From contig CAMCYI010000004.1 in the NCBI GenBank assembly GCA_945883845.1, positions 117,797 through 181,796 on the forward strand: 64,000 bases of DNA, given 5' to 3'. Numbering within the stretch: the first letter of the stretch is position 1; every line of letters starts with the position of its first letter. The notes beneath the pieces were generated by a model that did no database searches, had not been told where the DNA came from, and saw only the letters and a list, made by a program, of their open reading frames with translations. Below, piece by piece: positions 1-8,852 of this stretch. The position numbers and the translations under genes are program-made. This stretch comes from Bacteriovorax stolpii. GTDB lineage: Bacteria; Bdellovibrionota; Bacteriovoracia; Bacteriovoracales; Bacteriovoracaceae.

Positions 1-278
1 TGGCCGGCTATGAGCGAGACTCCGCGAAAGGGCGTCATGCGCTCGAGGGTCGATTCGATGTAGCCGTTATCATATTCATCTTCAATGCGATTGCGAGATT
101 TGAAAGTCAACTTGTGATCAAAAGCACCCTGAGCTGACTGAACATCTCCATCGGCAGCCTTCGATTTTAAAACTGCCGCTTCAATCAGCGGAAAGTTTTC
201 CAGTACACTCTTGCGAACATCGGCTTCGGTAAGACAAAAACCAGCAGAGGAAAACAAGGCCAAGAAGAACAAAATCAT
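1..278 (-). CDS. TolC/OEP-family outer membrane efflux protein (5' part only; runs off the window edge)
   Basis: Reverse-strand translation from ATG at 278: MILFFLALFSSAGFCLTEADVRKSVLENFPLIEAAVLKSKAADGDVQSAQGAFDHKLTFKSR..., open to base 1; directly downstream of an HlyD-like gene. Confidence 0.7.
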   Translation of the reverse strand, partial: MILFFLALFSSAGFCLTEADVRKSVLENFPLIEAAVLKSKAADGDVQSAQGAFDHKLTFKSRNRIEDEYDNGYIESTLERMTPFRGVSLIAG

Positions 279-1327
279 TTTTTGTCCTCTTTTTTGTCGT
301 CTAAGTAATGCTCAGAATCTGTCGTTTTATCTTTCGAGAGCATCTTATTGAGTTCATCTTGGATCGGTTCTGCGAACGCCGGGAAGCCGTTGGCGATTCG
401 CCAGACTTCGCGGATGACAAAAGAATCTGAGAGAGCAATGTATCCGCGAGCGTGGTTTCCAAGTCTCAAAATTCGCGTCGATGGCCAAGGACCGGCAGGA
501 ATTAACAGGACACGAAATTTCCCTGCACTAGAACTCGCCTGATCAACTAAATGCACCCTTGCCTTAAAAGTATTCACCGCAATGGATGGCCATCCTGCGA
601 CCTGCAGAGCTGGCCAGCCTTCAAACTGTAAACGAGCTGTTTGTCCGACTTCAACCATGGAGGCATCATTACCATCTACCCAGATTTCAACCGCTGGAGT
701 TTTTGTTTCGGGAGAGAAAACAGCGATCGGAGTTCCGGCCTTGACAAGAAGTCCCCTTTCTCCAGGGATAATCCGGATCACTGTTCCGTCTCGGGGGGCA
801 AAGATTTTCTGAGTATTTTGGCGGGAAAGCTGGGTCTCTGCTTTGGTAAGAGTGGCCTGGGCCTTCGCCACTTCCATGGAGAGCTTGGAAACTTCAATCT
901 TCGCTTTTTCGTAATCTTTTCTCGCCGATAGACCTTGATCGAGAAGAGATCTTTGGCGCTCAAGGTCGAGTCTCGAGGTTTGTTCCATCAGAATGGCGGC
1001 TTCAAGTCCAGCTCTCCCCGCATCTTTTTCTCGGGCCATCCGGTCGAGGATGTCGGGGTCACTATCAATCATATTTGCCAGAAGATCCCCTTCTTTAACG
1101 GCATCCCCTTCTCTGACGTGCCACATTTGAATAAACCCAGAAACCGGGGCGTTCAGAGACTGAACGCGCTCATTAGGATTAATCGCCGTGACGACCCCGT
1201 TACCGGTGGTAAAAGAAATCCACGGCAAAAGGAAAAGAAGCAAGACGAGGAAAATTACGCCGACGAGAGTCCGTCGATTCTTAAGCTCCATCGGAAGTTT
1301 CGCCTTAAGAAGTTCTGCTCTATCCAC
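275..1327 (-). CDS. HlyD/RND-type periplasmic adaptor (membrane fusion protein)
   Basis: ORF track 275..1453; a GTG start at 1327 overlapping the upstream stop is plausible. Single N-terminal TM, biotinyl-lipoyl-like segments (NAPVSGFIQMWHVREGDAVKEGDLLANM; IFAPRDGTVIRIIPGERGLLVKAGTPIAVFSP). Confidence 0.8.
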   Translation of the reverse strand: MDRAELLKAKLPMELKNRRTLVGVIFLVLLLFLLPWISFTTGNGVVTAINPNERVQSLNAPVSGFIQMWHVREGDAVKEGDLLANMIDSDPDILDRMAREKDAGRAGLEAAILMEQTSRLDLERQRSLLDQGLSARKDYEKAKIEVSKLSMEVAKAQATLTKAETQLSRQNTQKIFAPRDGTVIRIIPGERGLLVKAGTPIAVFSPETKTPAVEIWVDGNDASMVEVGQTARLQFEGWPALQVAGWPSIAVNTFKARVHLVDQASSSAGKFRVLLIPAGPWPSTRILRLGNHARGYIALSDSFVIREVWRIANGFPAFAEPIQDELNKMLSKDKTTDSEHYLDDKKEDKK

Positions 1328-2180
1328 TGTGATCCTCCAGCGCGAGAGACAACTTGTATTGGCTCGTTTCAAAATCATAGATAGATTCAAGGGCTTTCGG
1401 AAGTTTTGCGATCGAGACCAAGATCCCAGAGAGAATGATTTCAGCAGACACAAGCTGACCTACAGAGATCTGAGATTTTTGTACCAAATAGATCCCTCCA
1501 CTGAGGAGGAGGAGTTGGCCCAGGACGATGATCGCCGAGACGATAATCGTGTTACGTTTCACATAGGTGAAGTGAACATCCCGAGCTGCAAGATAGCCAT
1601 CGATCTGGGAGTCCTTAACAATTTTGTCTTCTTTGATGGCATAAAAAATAGCGTACTTTTTATTCGATTCTTCGATCGACGTGATGACAGCGTGATCGAA
1701 ATACCCGAAGACCGAATAGATCGCTCCACCGATGAGAAGAATCAAAACAAGAAAAAGCGGATGAAACGATGCGATAGCCAGCATGCCAAATCCTGCGACA
1801 AGGATAATCTCCACGACATAGGAAAACGCGGTAGAAAACGATTTGAGCGCCATGATGGTTTCAAAAAAATAGGGACTACTATGAGAAAGACCCTCTTTCT
1901 GCCAAAGCTGGGTTTCGGTTACAAAGATCTCCCGCTGTAAGTACTCGTTGAGCATGAACTGGCAGTACCTCAACACTTGAGTCAAGAAGAGACCTCCGCC
2001 GATGATGACGAGGAACGCGAAGGTATTTAACCAGATGCCTGCAAGGGCAAGATTATTGACTAGAAACTGAACAGCGAAGGGAACAATCAAAGTCGAGAGA
2101 CCGTATCCGATCGAGTAAAACACATAGCGCTTTTTTGATGGAAGCGGGAGGTACTTTCGAAAGAATGTATGCTGCGCCAT
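1320..2180 (-). CDS. ABC exporter transmembrane domain protein without nucleotide-binding domain
   Basis: 286 aa, multiple TM helices, ABC_membrane-like C-terminal part (GGIYLVQKSQISVGQLVSAEIILSGILVSIAKLPKALESIYDFE); ends before any Walker A/B. Confidence 0.65.
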   Translation of the reverse strand: MAQHTFFRKYLPLPSKKRYVFYSIGYGLSTLIVPFAVQFLVNNLALAGIWLNTFAFLVIIGGGLFLTQVLRYCQFMLNEYLQREIFVTETQLWQKEGLSHSSPYFFETIMALKSFSTAFSYVVEIILVAGFGMLAIASFHPLFLVLILLIGGAIYSVFGYFDHAVITSIEESNKKYAIFYAIKEDKIVKDSQIDGYLAARDVHFTYVKRNTIIVSAIIVLGQLLLLSGGIYLVQKSQISVGQLVSAEIILSGILVSIAKLPKALESIYDFETSQYKLSLALEDHSG

Positions 2181-2324
2181 GGGACTCCCAAAATTTAATC
2201 TCTCTCAATGATAATCCCTGAAATGATTTACATCAGCAAGATTTAGTCATCCGATTTAAAAGAATCTAGAACCGCTATCAGCACTTGTGCGCAGAATGAC
2301 CCACTTTCCCAAATAACATTTTAG

Positions 2325-2792
2325 CTAGCGAAAATCCCTCATCAAATCCATCATGTCGAGCCTGAAGCCCTCATTGATGGCATTTTTCTCTGAGAGACTC
2401 ACAATTTGATTGATGAGAGTTAAGATATTTTTAGATTTTTCATCGTACACATTCTTCAATCGCAATTTTAAGCTATCCTTTTCTTTAACTTCACCATCAG
2501 TTGGTTTATTCACTTTTAAAGACTCGCTCAACAGCAATTGAAAAATTTTAGATTCTTCGTCTTTGAAGGCTTGCTGTTTGATCATAGCAGCATCCAATAA
2601 CGCACTTAACTCCTTTTTTGTTTTCTCATCTAGCTCGGGATGGCTATCGAGAAGAAACCCTGCATGAGACTTAATCTCTTGGAGGGAGCGCACTTCCTCT
2701 GCCTGGATTCTTTGAGAGAGAGACTTCTTTTCCTGGACCGATGAGCACGATGACAGGGCCAAAAGAATATTCAATACAATTAAAAGTTTCAT
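2325..2792 (-). CDS. putative lipoprotein, unknown function
   Basis: Signal with lipobox-like LALSSCSS followed by helical sequence. Confidence 0.6.
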   Translation of the reverse strand: MKLLIVLNILLALSSCSSVQEKKSLSQRIQAEEVRSLQEIKSHAGFLLDSHPELDEKTKKELSALLDAAMIKQQAFKDEESKIFQLLLSESLKVNKPTDGEVKEKDSLKLRLKNVYDEKSKNILTLINQIVSLSEKNAINEGFRLDMMDLMRDFR

Positions 2793-2923
2793 TTATCATT
2801 TTCTCCATGCCCACAATATTGTGGAGATAAAAATGATTCTAAAGTTAAAACATAGTTTGCGAAAATAGATAAAGAGTATCGCTTGAATCGCTTTAAAATA
2901 TGCTAAACCTAAAATAGATTTAA

Positions 2924-3811
2924 TTAGATAGTAAAAGTTTTCATCAATTCAGCAGCTACAGGATTGGCAATTTTTCTATGAGCAGAAATCAGATAGAGTT
3001 CTTCTGTTACATTATTCATTTCACCGATAAGGATTAGTTCCCCTGACAGAATTTGTCTTTCAACAGTATGAGATGCGGCCGGAATCATGGCCATGCTATT
3101 TGTTGCCATTAATTTTTTTAAAGCGGTATCCTGAGTCTCGGCAATAACGTCAACAGAAACTTGATTTAATCTTAACCAATGTTCAAGGTCATACCTCATT
3201 TGACTATCATAAGTGGGTAGTACGAGAGGCTGGTTATTGAGAGATTGCGGAAATTTTTTTCTTAGTGACTTAAACTCAGGACTTCCATAAATTCCCAGAG
3301 GGCGCTTTGAAATGACCTTATGATACATGCCTTTAGTCGCTTCAAGCTTTGGCAAAAAATTAGAAATTACCAAGTCCACTTTATGTGAAGCTAAATCCCT
3401 CATAAGTTCTTCAAACTTTCCTTCAACTAAAGAAATTGAACAGGGAGCTATCATCATAGCGGCTTGGGTTAGTTGAAGCATGACCTGTTTAGCAACGCTG
3501 TCTAAGGCCCCAAGTTGAATATTAATTTTACTTGGCTTCAATCTGTCATGAAGGGCTTCGTACATTTCATCGCCCATCTTAAAAATATTTCTTGCGTACT
3601 CAAGAGCAAGCTTCCCGTGTTCTGTTAAGATAAGTTTTTTGTGTTGCCTTTCAAAAAGTTGGACACCGAGACTGTCTTCAAACTGCTTGAGTTGAGCACT
3701 CAAAGTAGGTTGCCCAAGCAGTAATTTTTCGGCGGCCTTGGAAATGCTATTTAATTCCGCAATAGTCATGAAGTAAAAGAGATGGTGATAATTTATCCAC
3801 TGCTTAGACAT
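2924..3811 (-). CDS. LysR-family transcriptional regulator (NhaR-like)
   Basis: N-terminal wHTH WINYHHLFYFMTIAELNSISKAAEKLLLGQPTLSAQLKQFEDSLGVQLFERQHKKLILTEHG. Confidence 0.85.
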   Translation of the reverse strand: MSKQWINYHHLFYFMTIAELNSISKAAEKLLLGQPTLSAQLKQFEDSLGVQLFERQHKKLILTEHGKLALEYARNIFKMGDEMYEALHDRLKPSKINIQLGALDSVAKQVMLQLTQAAMMIAPCSISLVEGKFEELMRDLASHKVDLVISNFLPKLEATKGMYHKVISKRPLGIYGSPEFKSLRKKFPQSLNNQPLVLPTYDSQMRYDLEHWLRLNQVSVDVIAETQDTALKKLMATNSMAMIPAASHTVERQILSGELILIGEMNNVTEELYLISAHRKIANPVAAELMKTFTI

Positions 3812-4036
3812 TAACGCTCCATGAAGACGGTTCTGATATTTTGTATCCTGATTCTAGCATCTATAAAGAAGATTAGACCAATGATATGTATCGCAACAAG
3901 CGATGCTTGAGAAAAGAACCTGATTCTGAAGGTTAAGAATTATGCCGAAAGGCAAAGGAAGCAACAGGAGCAAAAAAGTTCCGAGCTTTTAAGTCCACCG
4001 GCTTTATTAAACTCGAATTGGCTTATAATCAATCAC

Positions 4037-4153
4037 ATGAAAACGCTAAAAATAATCGCTTTGCTCATTCCTGTTTTACTCTTAATCTACTCAACTTGCT
4101 TCGAGCCCTATCAATTAGAAAGTTCCTTTCATGAAGTCACAATCGGTGGTTAA
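4037..4153 (+). CDS. small exported peptide/lipoprotein candidate (38 aa)
   Basis: MKTLKIIALLIPVLLLIYSTCFEPYQLESSFHEVTIGG*; hydrophobic signal with a Cys. Not in the supplied track (short). Confidence 0.25.
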   Translation: MKTLKIIALLIPVLLLIYSTCFEPYQLESSFHEVTIGG

Positions 4154-4212
4154 AGAAAACTGCTGAATCAGATTCCTCTAAAAGTCGTATTTCAAACATA
4201 ATTCTCCTCGGA

Positions 4213-4476
4213 TCATCCCACTTTCTTTTCTTCAACAAAAACCTTGCGAAGTACATCATTCATCAGAGATGTGTATGACACATCGTGCTTCTCAGCTAAA
4301 TCCCTAATTGCTTCAAGAACATCAGAATCAAAATTAGCCGTAATTTTTTCTCTCTCTACCTTTTTTAAACAAGGAAGAGTTGAAAGATCAACATCGATCT
4401 TGCCAAATAGTTTATTAGGTAATCTATCTACTTTTTTAAAAGCTTGTTTTAGATTTGGTTTTTTCATTTTTGCCAT
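4213..4476 (-). CDS. ribbon-helix-helix (CopG/BrnA-like) antitoxin candidate
   Basis: C-terminal VEREKITANFDSDVLEAIRDLAEKHDVSYTSLMNDVLRKVF; likely start MAKMKKPNLKQ at 4476 within ORF 4213..4518; overlaps the upstream DUF4160-like gene. Confidence 0.6.
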   Translation of the reverse strand: MAKMKKPNLKQAFKKVDRLPNKLFGKIDVDLSTLPCLKKVEREKITANFDSDVLEAIRDLAEKHDVSYTSLMNDVLRKVFVEEKKVG

Positions 4477-4723
4477 GAAGCGCCTCCCAACATTTCCAGA
4501 GATATTCATAATTCTCATGGATGTATTTAATAATGCCTTTAACTGTTCTTATCGAGAATTGAGTAGACCCAATCACTTCAAGGGTCACGAGCGAAATCTT
4601 AACTTCGGCTTTCTCCCCTTTTGCTATTACATGCACATGAGCTGGGCCATGTTCTTTAGGCGGAGCGAATACCTTTATTTTCCACTTTTCATTCTCAATG
4701 ACAGTCCCGACCTTCAATAACAT
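4436..4723 (-). CDS. DUF4160-like small protein (possible toxin partner)
   Basis: KVFAPPKEHGPAHVHVIAKGEKAEVKI is a DUF4160-type motif (E/DHxPxHvHv); overlaps the RHH gene. Confidence 0.6.
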   Translation of the reverse strand: MLLKVGTVIENEKWKIKVFAPPKEHGPAHVHVIAKGEKAEVKISLVTLEVIGSTQFSIRTVKGIIKYIHENYEYLWKCWEALHGKNEKTKSKTSF

Positions 4724-4729
4724 ATTATG

Positions 4730-4762
4730 CCATACTTTTATATGGGTATAAAGCCATACTTA
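4730..4762. promoter_or_regulatory. direct repeat GCCATACTT x2 upstream of the DUF4160/RHH pair (possible operator)
   Basis: GCCATACTT at 4730-4738 and 4754-4762, immediately upstream of ATG at 4723 (minus strand). Confidence 0.35.
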
Positions 4763-4894
4763 TTAAAGTTACAATAATGCTTGAGTAGTTCTTCCCAGTA
4801 AATTCGACAACATAAATACTTATGGATACCCATGGGTGCTCCACATTTTCCATTTTTGATGTTATATTTTAATTATTTCAGCAGGATAGAATCA

Positions 4895-4912
4895 AATGCC
4901 CGAACTACCCGA
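4895..4912 (+). repeat. left attachment-site core (duplicated mutM codons 1-6)
   Basis: AATGCCCGAACTACCCGA identical to 12607-12624. Confidence 0.85.
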
Positions 4913-5031
4913 TTCATCGGGGCATTCAATTAAACTTCAAGCAAATTGCGTATTTGAGAATGAAGATAAGGCCTCGAGCGATCTCGTCACTTCACATATT
5001 TTCACAAGATTTCATGTTATTTAATGGAATC

Positions 5032-5049
5032 AGTCGGACTAGTCGGACC
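5032..5049 (+). repeat. left arm-type repeats AGTCGGACT AGTCGGACC
   Basis: Tandem 9-mers also found at the right end (12473-12481, 12537-12545, variant 12547-12555). Confidence 0.55.
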
Positions 5050-5063
5050 CAAGTGAAAAAATA

Positions 5064-5528
5064 CTATTCGTCAGCTTCATCTAATCGGTAAGCCTGGTGG
5101 CATCCGACGCAAGTAAGCATGATATCGCTAACCTCTTTCAGAACTTCATCTTTTCCCATACCCCCATGAACTTTTAGTGAAAGCTCATCAAAACGACCAT
5201 GAACACTCATACCAGTGCTTTTGAAATCTAATGGTAACTTCGCCATAAGAGCAGGGTTTACATCAGCGGCAGCCTTCATTCCAAGTGAGCTTGCTGTCCG
5301 CTCCACCACCTTCATGTCATTGTTCGTAATCGCTTCGAGAATGGTCTGCACACCTGCTAGCAACTGCCTCATCTCTGCCAGGACGAGGTTTCGTTCTTCT
5401 CTGGCAAGAGTGACAGCAAGTCGACCATCGTCACCTGTCTTTCCTGCCCCTTTAATAAAAAAGTATGCACTAAAGCCTAGAGTTAGTAGCCACACCCCTA
5501 ATGAAACCAAGGCTATCTTTTTCCACAT
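5064..5528 (-). CDS. class II cytochrome c (cytochrome c'-like), membrane-anchored
   Basis: N-terminal TM, helical body, single C-terminal CVGCH heme motif (DIMLTCVGCHQAYRLDEADE). Confidence 0.65.
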   Translation of the reverse strand: MWKKIALVSLGVWLLTLGFSAYFFIKGAGKTGDDGRLAVTLAREERNLVLAEMRQLLAGVQTILEAITNNDMKVVERTASSLGMKAAADVNPALMAKLPLDFKSTGMSVHGRFDELSLKVHGGMGKDEVLKEVSDIMLTCVGCHQAYRLDEADE

Positions 5529-5557
5529 GTTGCACCTCTTGAAAAAAACACTTGCAT

Positions 5558-5576
5558 TTATACAAATATTGCATAA
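5558..5576. promoter_or_regulatory. imperfect palindrome TTATACAA-ATA-TTGCATAA, candidate MarR operator
   Basis: Lies in the 57-bp divergent intergenic region between the cytochrome c gene and the MarR gene. Confidence 0.45.
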
Positions 5577-5585
5577 ATTAAAACA

Positions 5586-6008
5586 ATGAGCAAGAACATT
5601 TTGAATTCACCGATTGAAGTTTTCACCAGGATGATGTTTAGTCGAGTCATAGAGCGGCTTGCAGTGGTTATAAGCGAAGAAGACTTAAGCTTCTCTCAAG
5701 TCGCGGCACTTCACATTATTGATCAGTCTCAAGAAATAACGATTCAAGATCTTTCACAAAGATTAAATCTCTCTCTGTCAGCGACTAGTCGCCTCATCGA
5801 TGACTTAGTCAAAACAGACTTTCTAGATAGGATAGAAGACCCCACAAACAGAAGGTCAAAGATTGTGACGCTCACAAAATTTGGAAAAGATTTTCTTAAC
5901 AAGCTGAGTATAGAGAGAGTTAAGATAGTCACGACGACGGCAACGTCTCTCCCATCAAAAATATCCACTAAGATTTTAAGTGCCTTGGGCGCAACTAAAG
6001 GAATTTAG
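5586..6008 (+). CDS. MarR-family transcriptional regulator
   Basis: wHTH: AALHIIDQSQEITIQDLSQRLNLSLSATSRLIDDLVKTDFLDRIEDPTNRRSKIVTLTKFG. Confidence 0.85.
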   Translation: MSKNILNSPIEVFTRMMFSRVIERLAVVISEEDLSFSQVAALHIIDQSQEITIQDLSQRLNLSLSATSRLIDDLVKTDFLDRIEDPTNRRSKIVTLTKFGKDFLNKLSIERVKIVTTTATSLPSKISTKILSALGATKGI

Positions 6009-6010
6009 AG

Positions 6011-6367
6011 ATGAAACTTGTCATACTATTGTCACTTACCCTCATTTCATCACTAGCAATATCGGGAGATAATACTATGAAGCACAATATTCAGGAAGAA
6101 ATCAAGCTAAGTCCAAATGCAAAGGTGGTTAAAGTCTTAAGCAATCCATCATTCAAGATTATTGGTCTCGGCTTTAAAAAAGATCAGGTCCTTGAAAAAC
6201 ATAAAACACCCAGTGCTGCTATTCTCATCGTCCAATCTGGGTCAGTTAACTTTAAAATGGCTGGAACTACCTACGAACTCAAGGCAGGAGATTATTTTGA
6301 AATCCCTGCAAATGTTGAACACGAGGTCACTGGCCGAGAAGACTCGCACTTGTATTTAATCAAATAA
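6011..6367 (+). CDS. exported cupin-domain protein
   Basis: Signal peptide; cupin motifs EKHKTPSAAILIVQSGSVNFKMAGTTYELKAGDYFEIPANVEHEV; 2-bp gap from the MarR gene. Confidence 0.75.
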   Translation: MKLVILLSLTLISSLAISGDNTMKHNIQEEIKLSPNAKVVKVLSNPSFKIIGLGFKKDQVLEKHKTPSAAILIVQSGSVNFKMAGTTYELKAGDYFEIPANVEHEVTGREDSHLYLIK

Positions 6368-6409
6368 ACAGGACAAGAGTCATTTTGCGTAAACAACTTA
6401 GGGAAAAGC

Positions 6410-8644
6410 ATGAAAAAATATTGGTACGTCTTATTAAGTGTTCTTATATTCACATTTACTATCCTCGGTTTTTTTGGCAGAGAAGTTTATCGACAGGCAC
6501 CACCGATCTACTCTGAGATCCAAGATGAAACAGGACAGATTCTCTATACGAGAAGTGACATCTTAGATGGACAGACGGTCTGGCAATCTATCGGGGGCCA
6601 GCAGATTGGATCTATATGGGGTCACGGAGCTTATCAAGCTCCGGATTGGACAGCAGACTGGTTGCACCGAGAACTTGTGCACTATCAAGAGATCTATGCG
6701 CGAACTAACTTTCAAAAGAACTATTCGGACCTATCGGATATCGAAAGGATGACAATAAAATCGGCTTCGTTGCAAGACTATCGGCACTCCAAGGTGGTGG
6801 ATGACGTCGTGAAACTTTCTGCCATCCGCGTACAGGCGTTAAAGGAAACGAAGAGCTACTATTTAAGCTTATTTAGTAATACTCCCGATCTTAGAGAAAC
6901 TCGTAAGGCATTTGCGATTCATGAAAACGTTCTTCCCTCCGACGAGAAACGTGAAAAGATGATGGCGTTTTTTCATTGGTCAACTTGGGCCGCAAGTGCC
7001 AACCGACCTGGTAAAATTTATACCTACACAAATAATTGGCCTCATGAACCGCTCATTAACAATCTCCCGACGAGCAGTAACATCTTCTGGTCAATCATCT
7101 CCGTCATCTTACTTTTGGCATCTGTCGGGTTTTTAGTTTGGTATTACTGCTTTAAAAAAGAAGAAGACGATATTAATGATAAGATTCCTCAAACGGATCC
7201 ACTAAAAGATCTTGAGCCAACACCCTCGATGCGTGCCTTGTGGAAATATTGGGGAGTCGCGGTCCTGTTATTCATGGTGCAGATTGGTCTCGGTGCACTG
7301 ATTGCCCATTACACAGTCGAAGGTCAGGATTTTTATGGGTTTCCTCTCTCTGAATACTTACCCTACTCGTTGGTGAGAACCTGGCACATTCAAATTGCAC
7401 TTTTCTGGATCGCGACGTCTTTTTTAGCGGCAGGTCTTTTTCTTGCACCGATTGTAAACGGTGGGAAAGATCCAAAATACCAGCGCCTTGGGGTCAACGT
7501 ATTGTTTGGTGCACTATTAGTCGTCGTGTTTGGTTCACTCTCAGGAGAACTACTTGCGATTCATCAAAAACTAGACCTAGGTCTAAGTTTTTGGTTTGGA
7601 CATCAAGGGTATGAGTACGTTGATCTTGGTCGGTTTTGGCAAATTCTTCTTTTTGCAGGTCTTATGATCTGGCTGTTTTTAATGTTACGTTGTATAGCTC
7701 CTGCACTAAAAGTAGCAAAAGATTCAAAACAACTTTTGCTGCTTTTCAGTGCCTCAACCATTGCGATTGGCCTCTTCTATGGCGGGGGACTCTTTTATGG
7801 GGCAAGAACTCATTTGAGTATTATGGAATTTTGGAGATGGTGGGTCGTCCATCTATGGGTTGAGGGCTTCTTTGAAGTATTCGCAACTGTTGCCATCGCT
7901 TTTGTGTTTTCAACTTTAGGTCTTATTAAACACAGTTCGGCCACTAAGGCTTCTTTACTATCTAGTTCTGTCTTTTTGCTTGGTGGGATTCCAGGAACAT
8001 TTCACCATCTTTACTTCAGCGGTACACCAGTGGCGATTTCCGCTATCGGCGCCTGTTTTTCTGCACTCGAGGTTGTACCTTTAGTTCTCGTTGGATTTGA
8101 AGCTTCTCGTACGTATCGTCTTCAGCATCTTAATTCTTGGACTAAAAATTATCAGTGGCCGATTACATTTTTCGTAGCCGTTGCATTTTGGAACTTGGTG
8201 GGAGCAGGTCTTTTTGGATTCCTCATTAATCCACCGATTGCACTTTTCTACATGCAAGGCTTAAACACCACCGCGGTTCACGCTCACGGAGCAACTTTTG
8301 GGGTATATGGTATGTTATCCTTGGGTCTCATTTTATTAATCGTACAATCGACGTTTAAAACGAAATCATGGAACTTAAAATACATGAAATTCGCCTACTG
8401 GGGATTAAACTCAGGTCTCGCACTTATGATTCTTTTCAGTCTTCTCCCTATCGGACTGATCCAAGTCAGTGCATCTATCGAACACGGACTTTGGTACGCT
8501 CGGAGCCAGGAGTTTATGCAGCAAGATCTTATCACCACCTTGCGATGGATGCGAGGGCTAGGAGATATAGTATTTGGGGTTGGTGCGTTTGCATTGGCGC
8601 TTTCGCTTTTTGATCGAGTTGGCTTGATTAATCTGAAAAAATAA
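6410..8644 (+). CDS. norB: quinol-dependent nitric oxide reductase (qNor), NorB/NorZ-type
   Basis: 744 aa, ~14 TM; N-terminal EVYRQAPPIYSEIQDETGQILYTRSDILDGQTVWQSIGGQQIGSIWGHGAYQAPDWTADWLHRE and core RTWHIQIALFWIATSFLAAGLFLAP, WVEGFFEVFATVAIAF, GTFHHLYF. Confidence 0.92.
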   Translation: MKKYWYVLLSVLIFTFTILGFFGREVYRQAPPIYSEIQDETGQILYTRSDILDGQTVWQSIGGQQIGSIWGHGAYQAPDWTADWLHRELVHYQEIYARTNFQKNYSDLSDIERMTIKSASLQDYRHSKVVDDVVKLSAIRVQALKETKSYYLSLFSNTPDLRETRKAFAIHENVLPSDEKREKMMAFFHWSTWAASANRPGKIYTYTNNWPHEPLINNLPTSSNIFWSIISVILLLASVGFLVWYYCFKKEEDDINDKIPQTDPLKDLEPTPSMRALWKYWGVAVLLFMVQIGLGALIAHYTVEGQDFYGFPLSEYLPYSLVRTWHIQIALFWIATSFLAAGLFLAPIVNGGKDPKYQRLGVNVLFGALLVVVFGSLSGELLAIHQKLDLGLSFWFGHQGYEYVDLGRFWQILLFAGLMIWLFLMLRCIAPALKVAKDSKQLLLLFSASTIAIGLFYGGGLFYGARTHLSIMEFWRWWVVHLWVEGFFEVFATVAIAFVFSTLGLIKHSSATKASLLSSSVFLLGGIPGTFHHLYFSGTPVAISAIGACFSALEVVPLVLVGFEASRTYRLQHLNSWTKNYQWPITFFVAVAFWNLVGAGLFGFLINPPIALFYMQGLNTTAVHAHGATFGVYGMLSLGLILLIVQSTFKTKSWNLKYMKFAYWGLNSGLALMILFSLLPIGLIQVSASIEHGLWYARSQEFMQQDLITTLRWMRGLGDIVFGVGAFALALSLFDRVGLINLKK

Positions 8645-8676
8645 AACTCAATCGAAAACTAGTTGAATTTGTGATT

Positions 8677-8722
8677 TAAATAGATAAGGTCGAACCAAAA
8701 CGGGTTCGACCTTATCTATTTA
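8677..8722 (+). terminator. strong intrinsic terminator after norB
   Basis: Perfect 20-bp inverted repeat TAAATAGATAAGGTCGAACC-aaaacg-GGTTCGACCTTATCTATTTA followed by a T-rich run. Confidence 0.85.
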
Positions 8723-8852
8723 TTTTTTGGGAATTAAAAGCTTTAACAGGAAAGACAATCTGAACATCCCACATCAAATATGATTGATATTTACAACTGA
8801 CAAAAATAGCTTCATTTTATCATCAGCAAGCACATCAAGTCCTTGTTCTGGC

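Noticed and set aside
1188-1940. 250-aa plus-strand ORF
   Set aside because: Antisense shadow of the HlyD/ABC-membrane genes; highly charged low-complexity translation without recognisable domain.
3900-4030. Small basic peptide MPKGKGSNRSKKVPSF
   Set aside because: Only 16 codons, no RBS or homology support.
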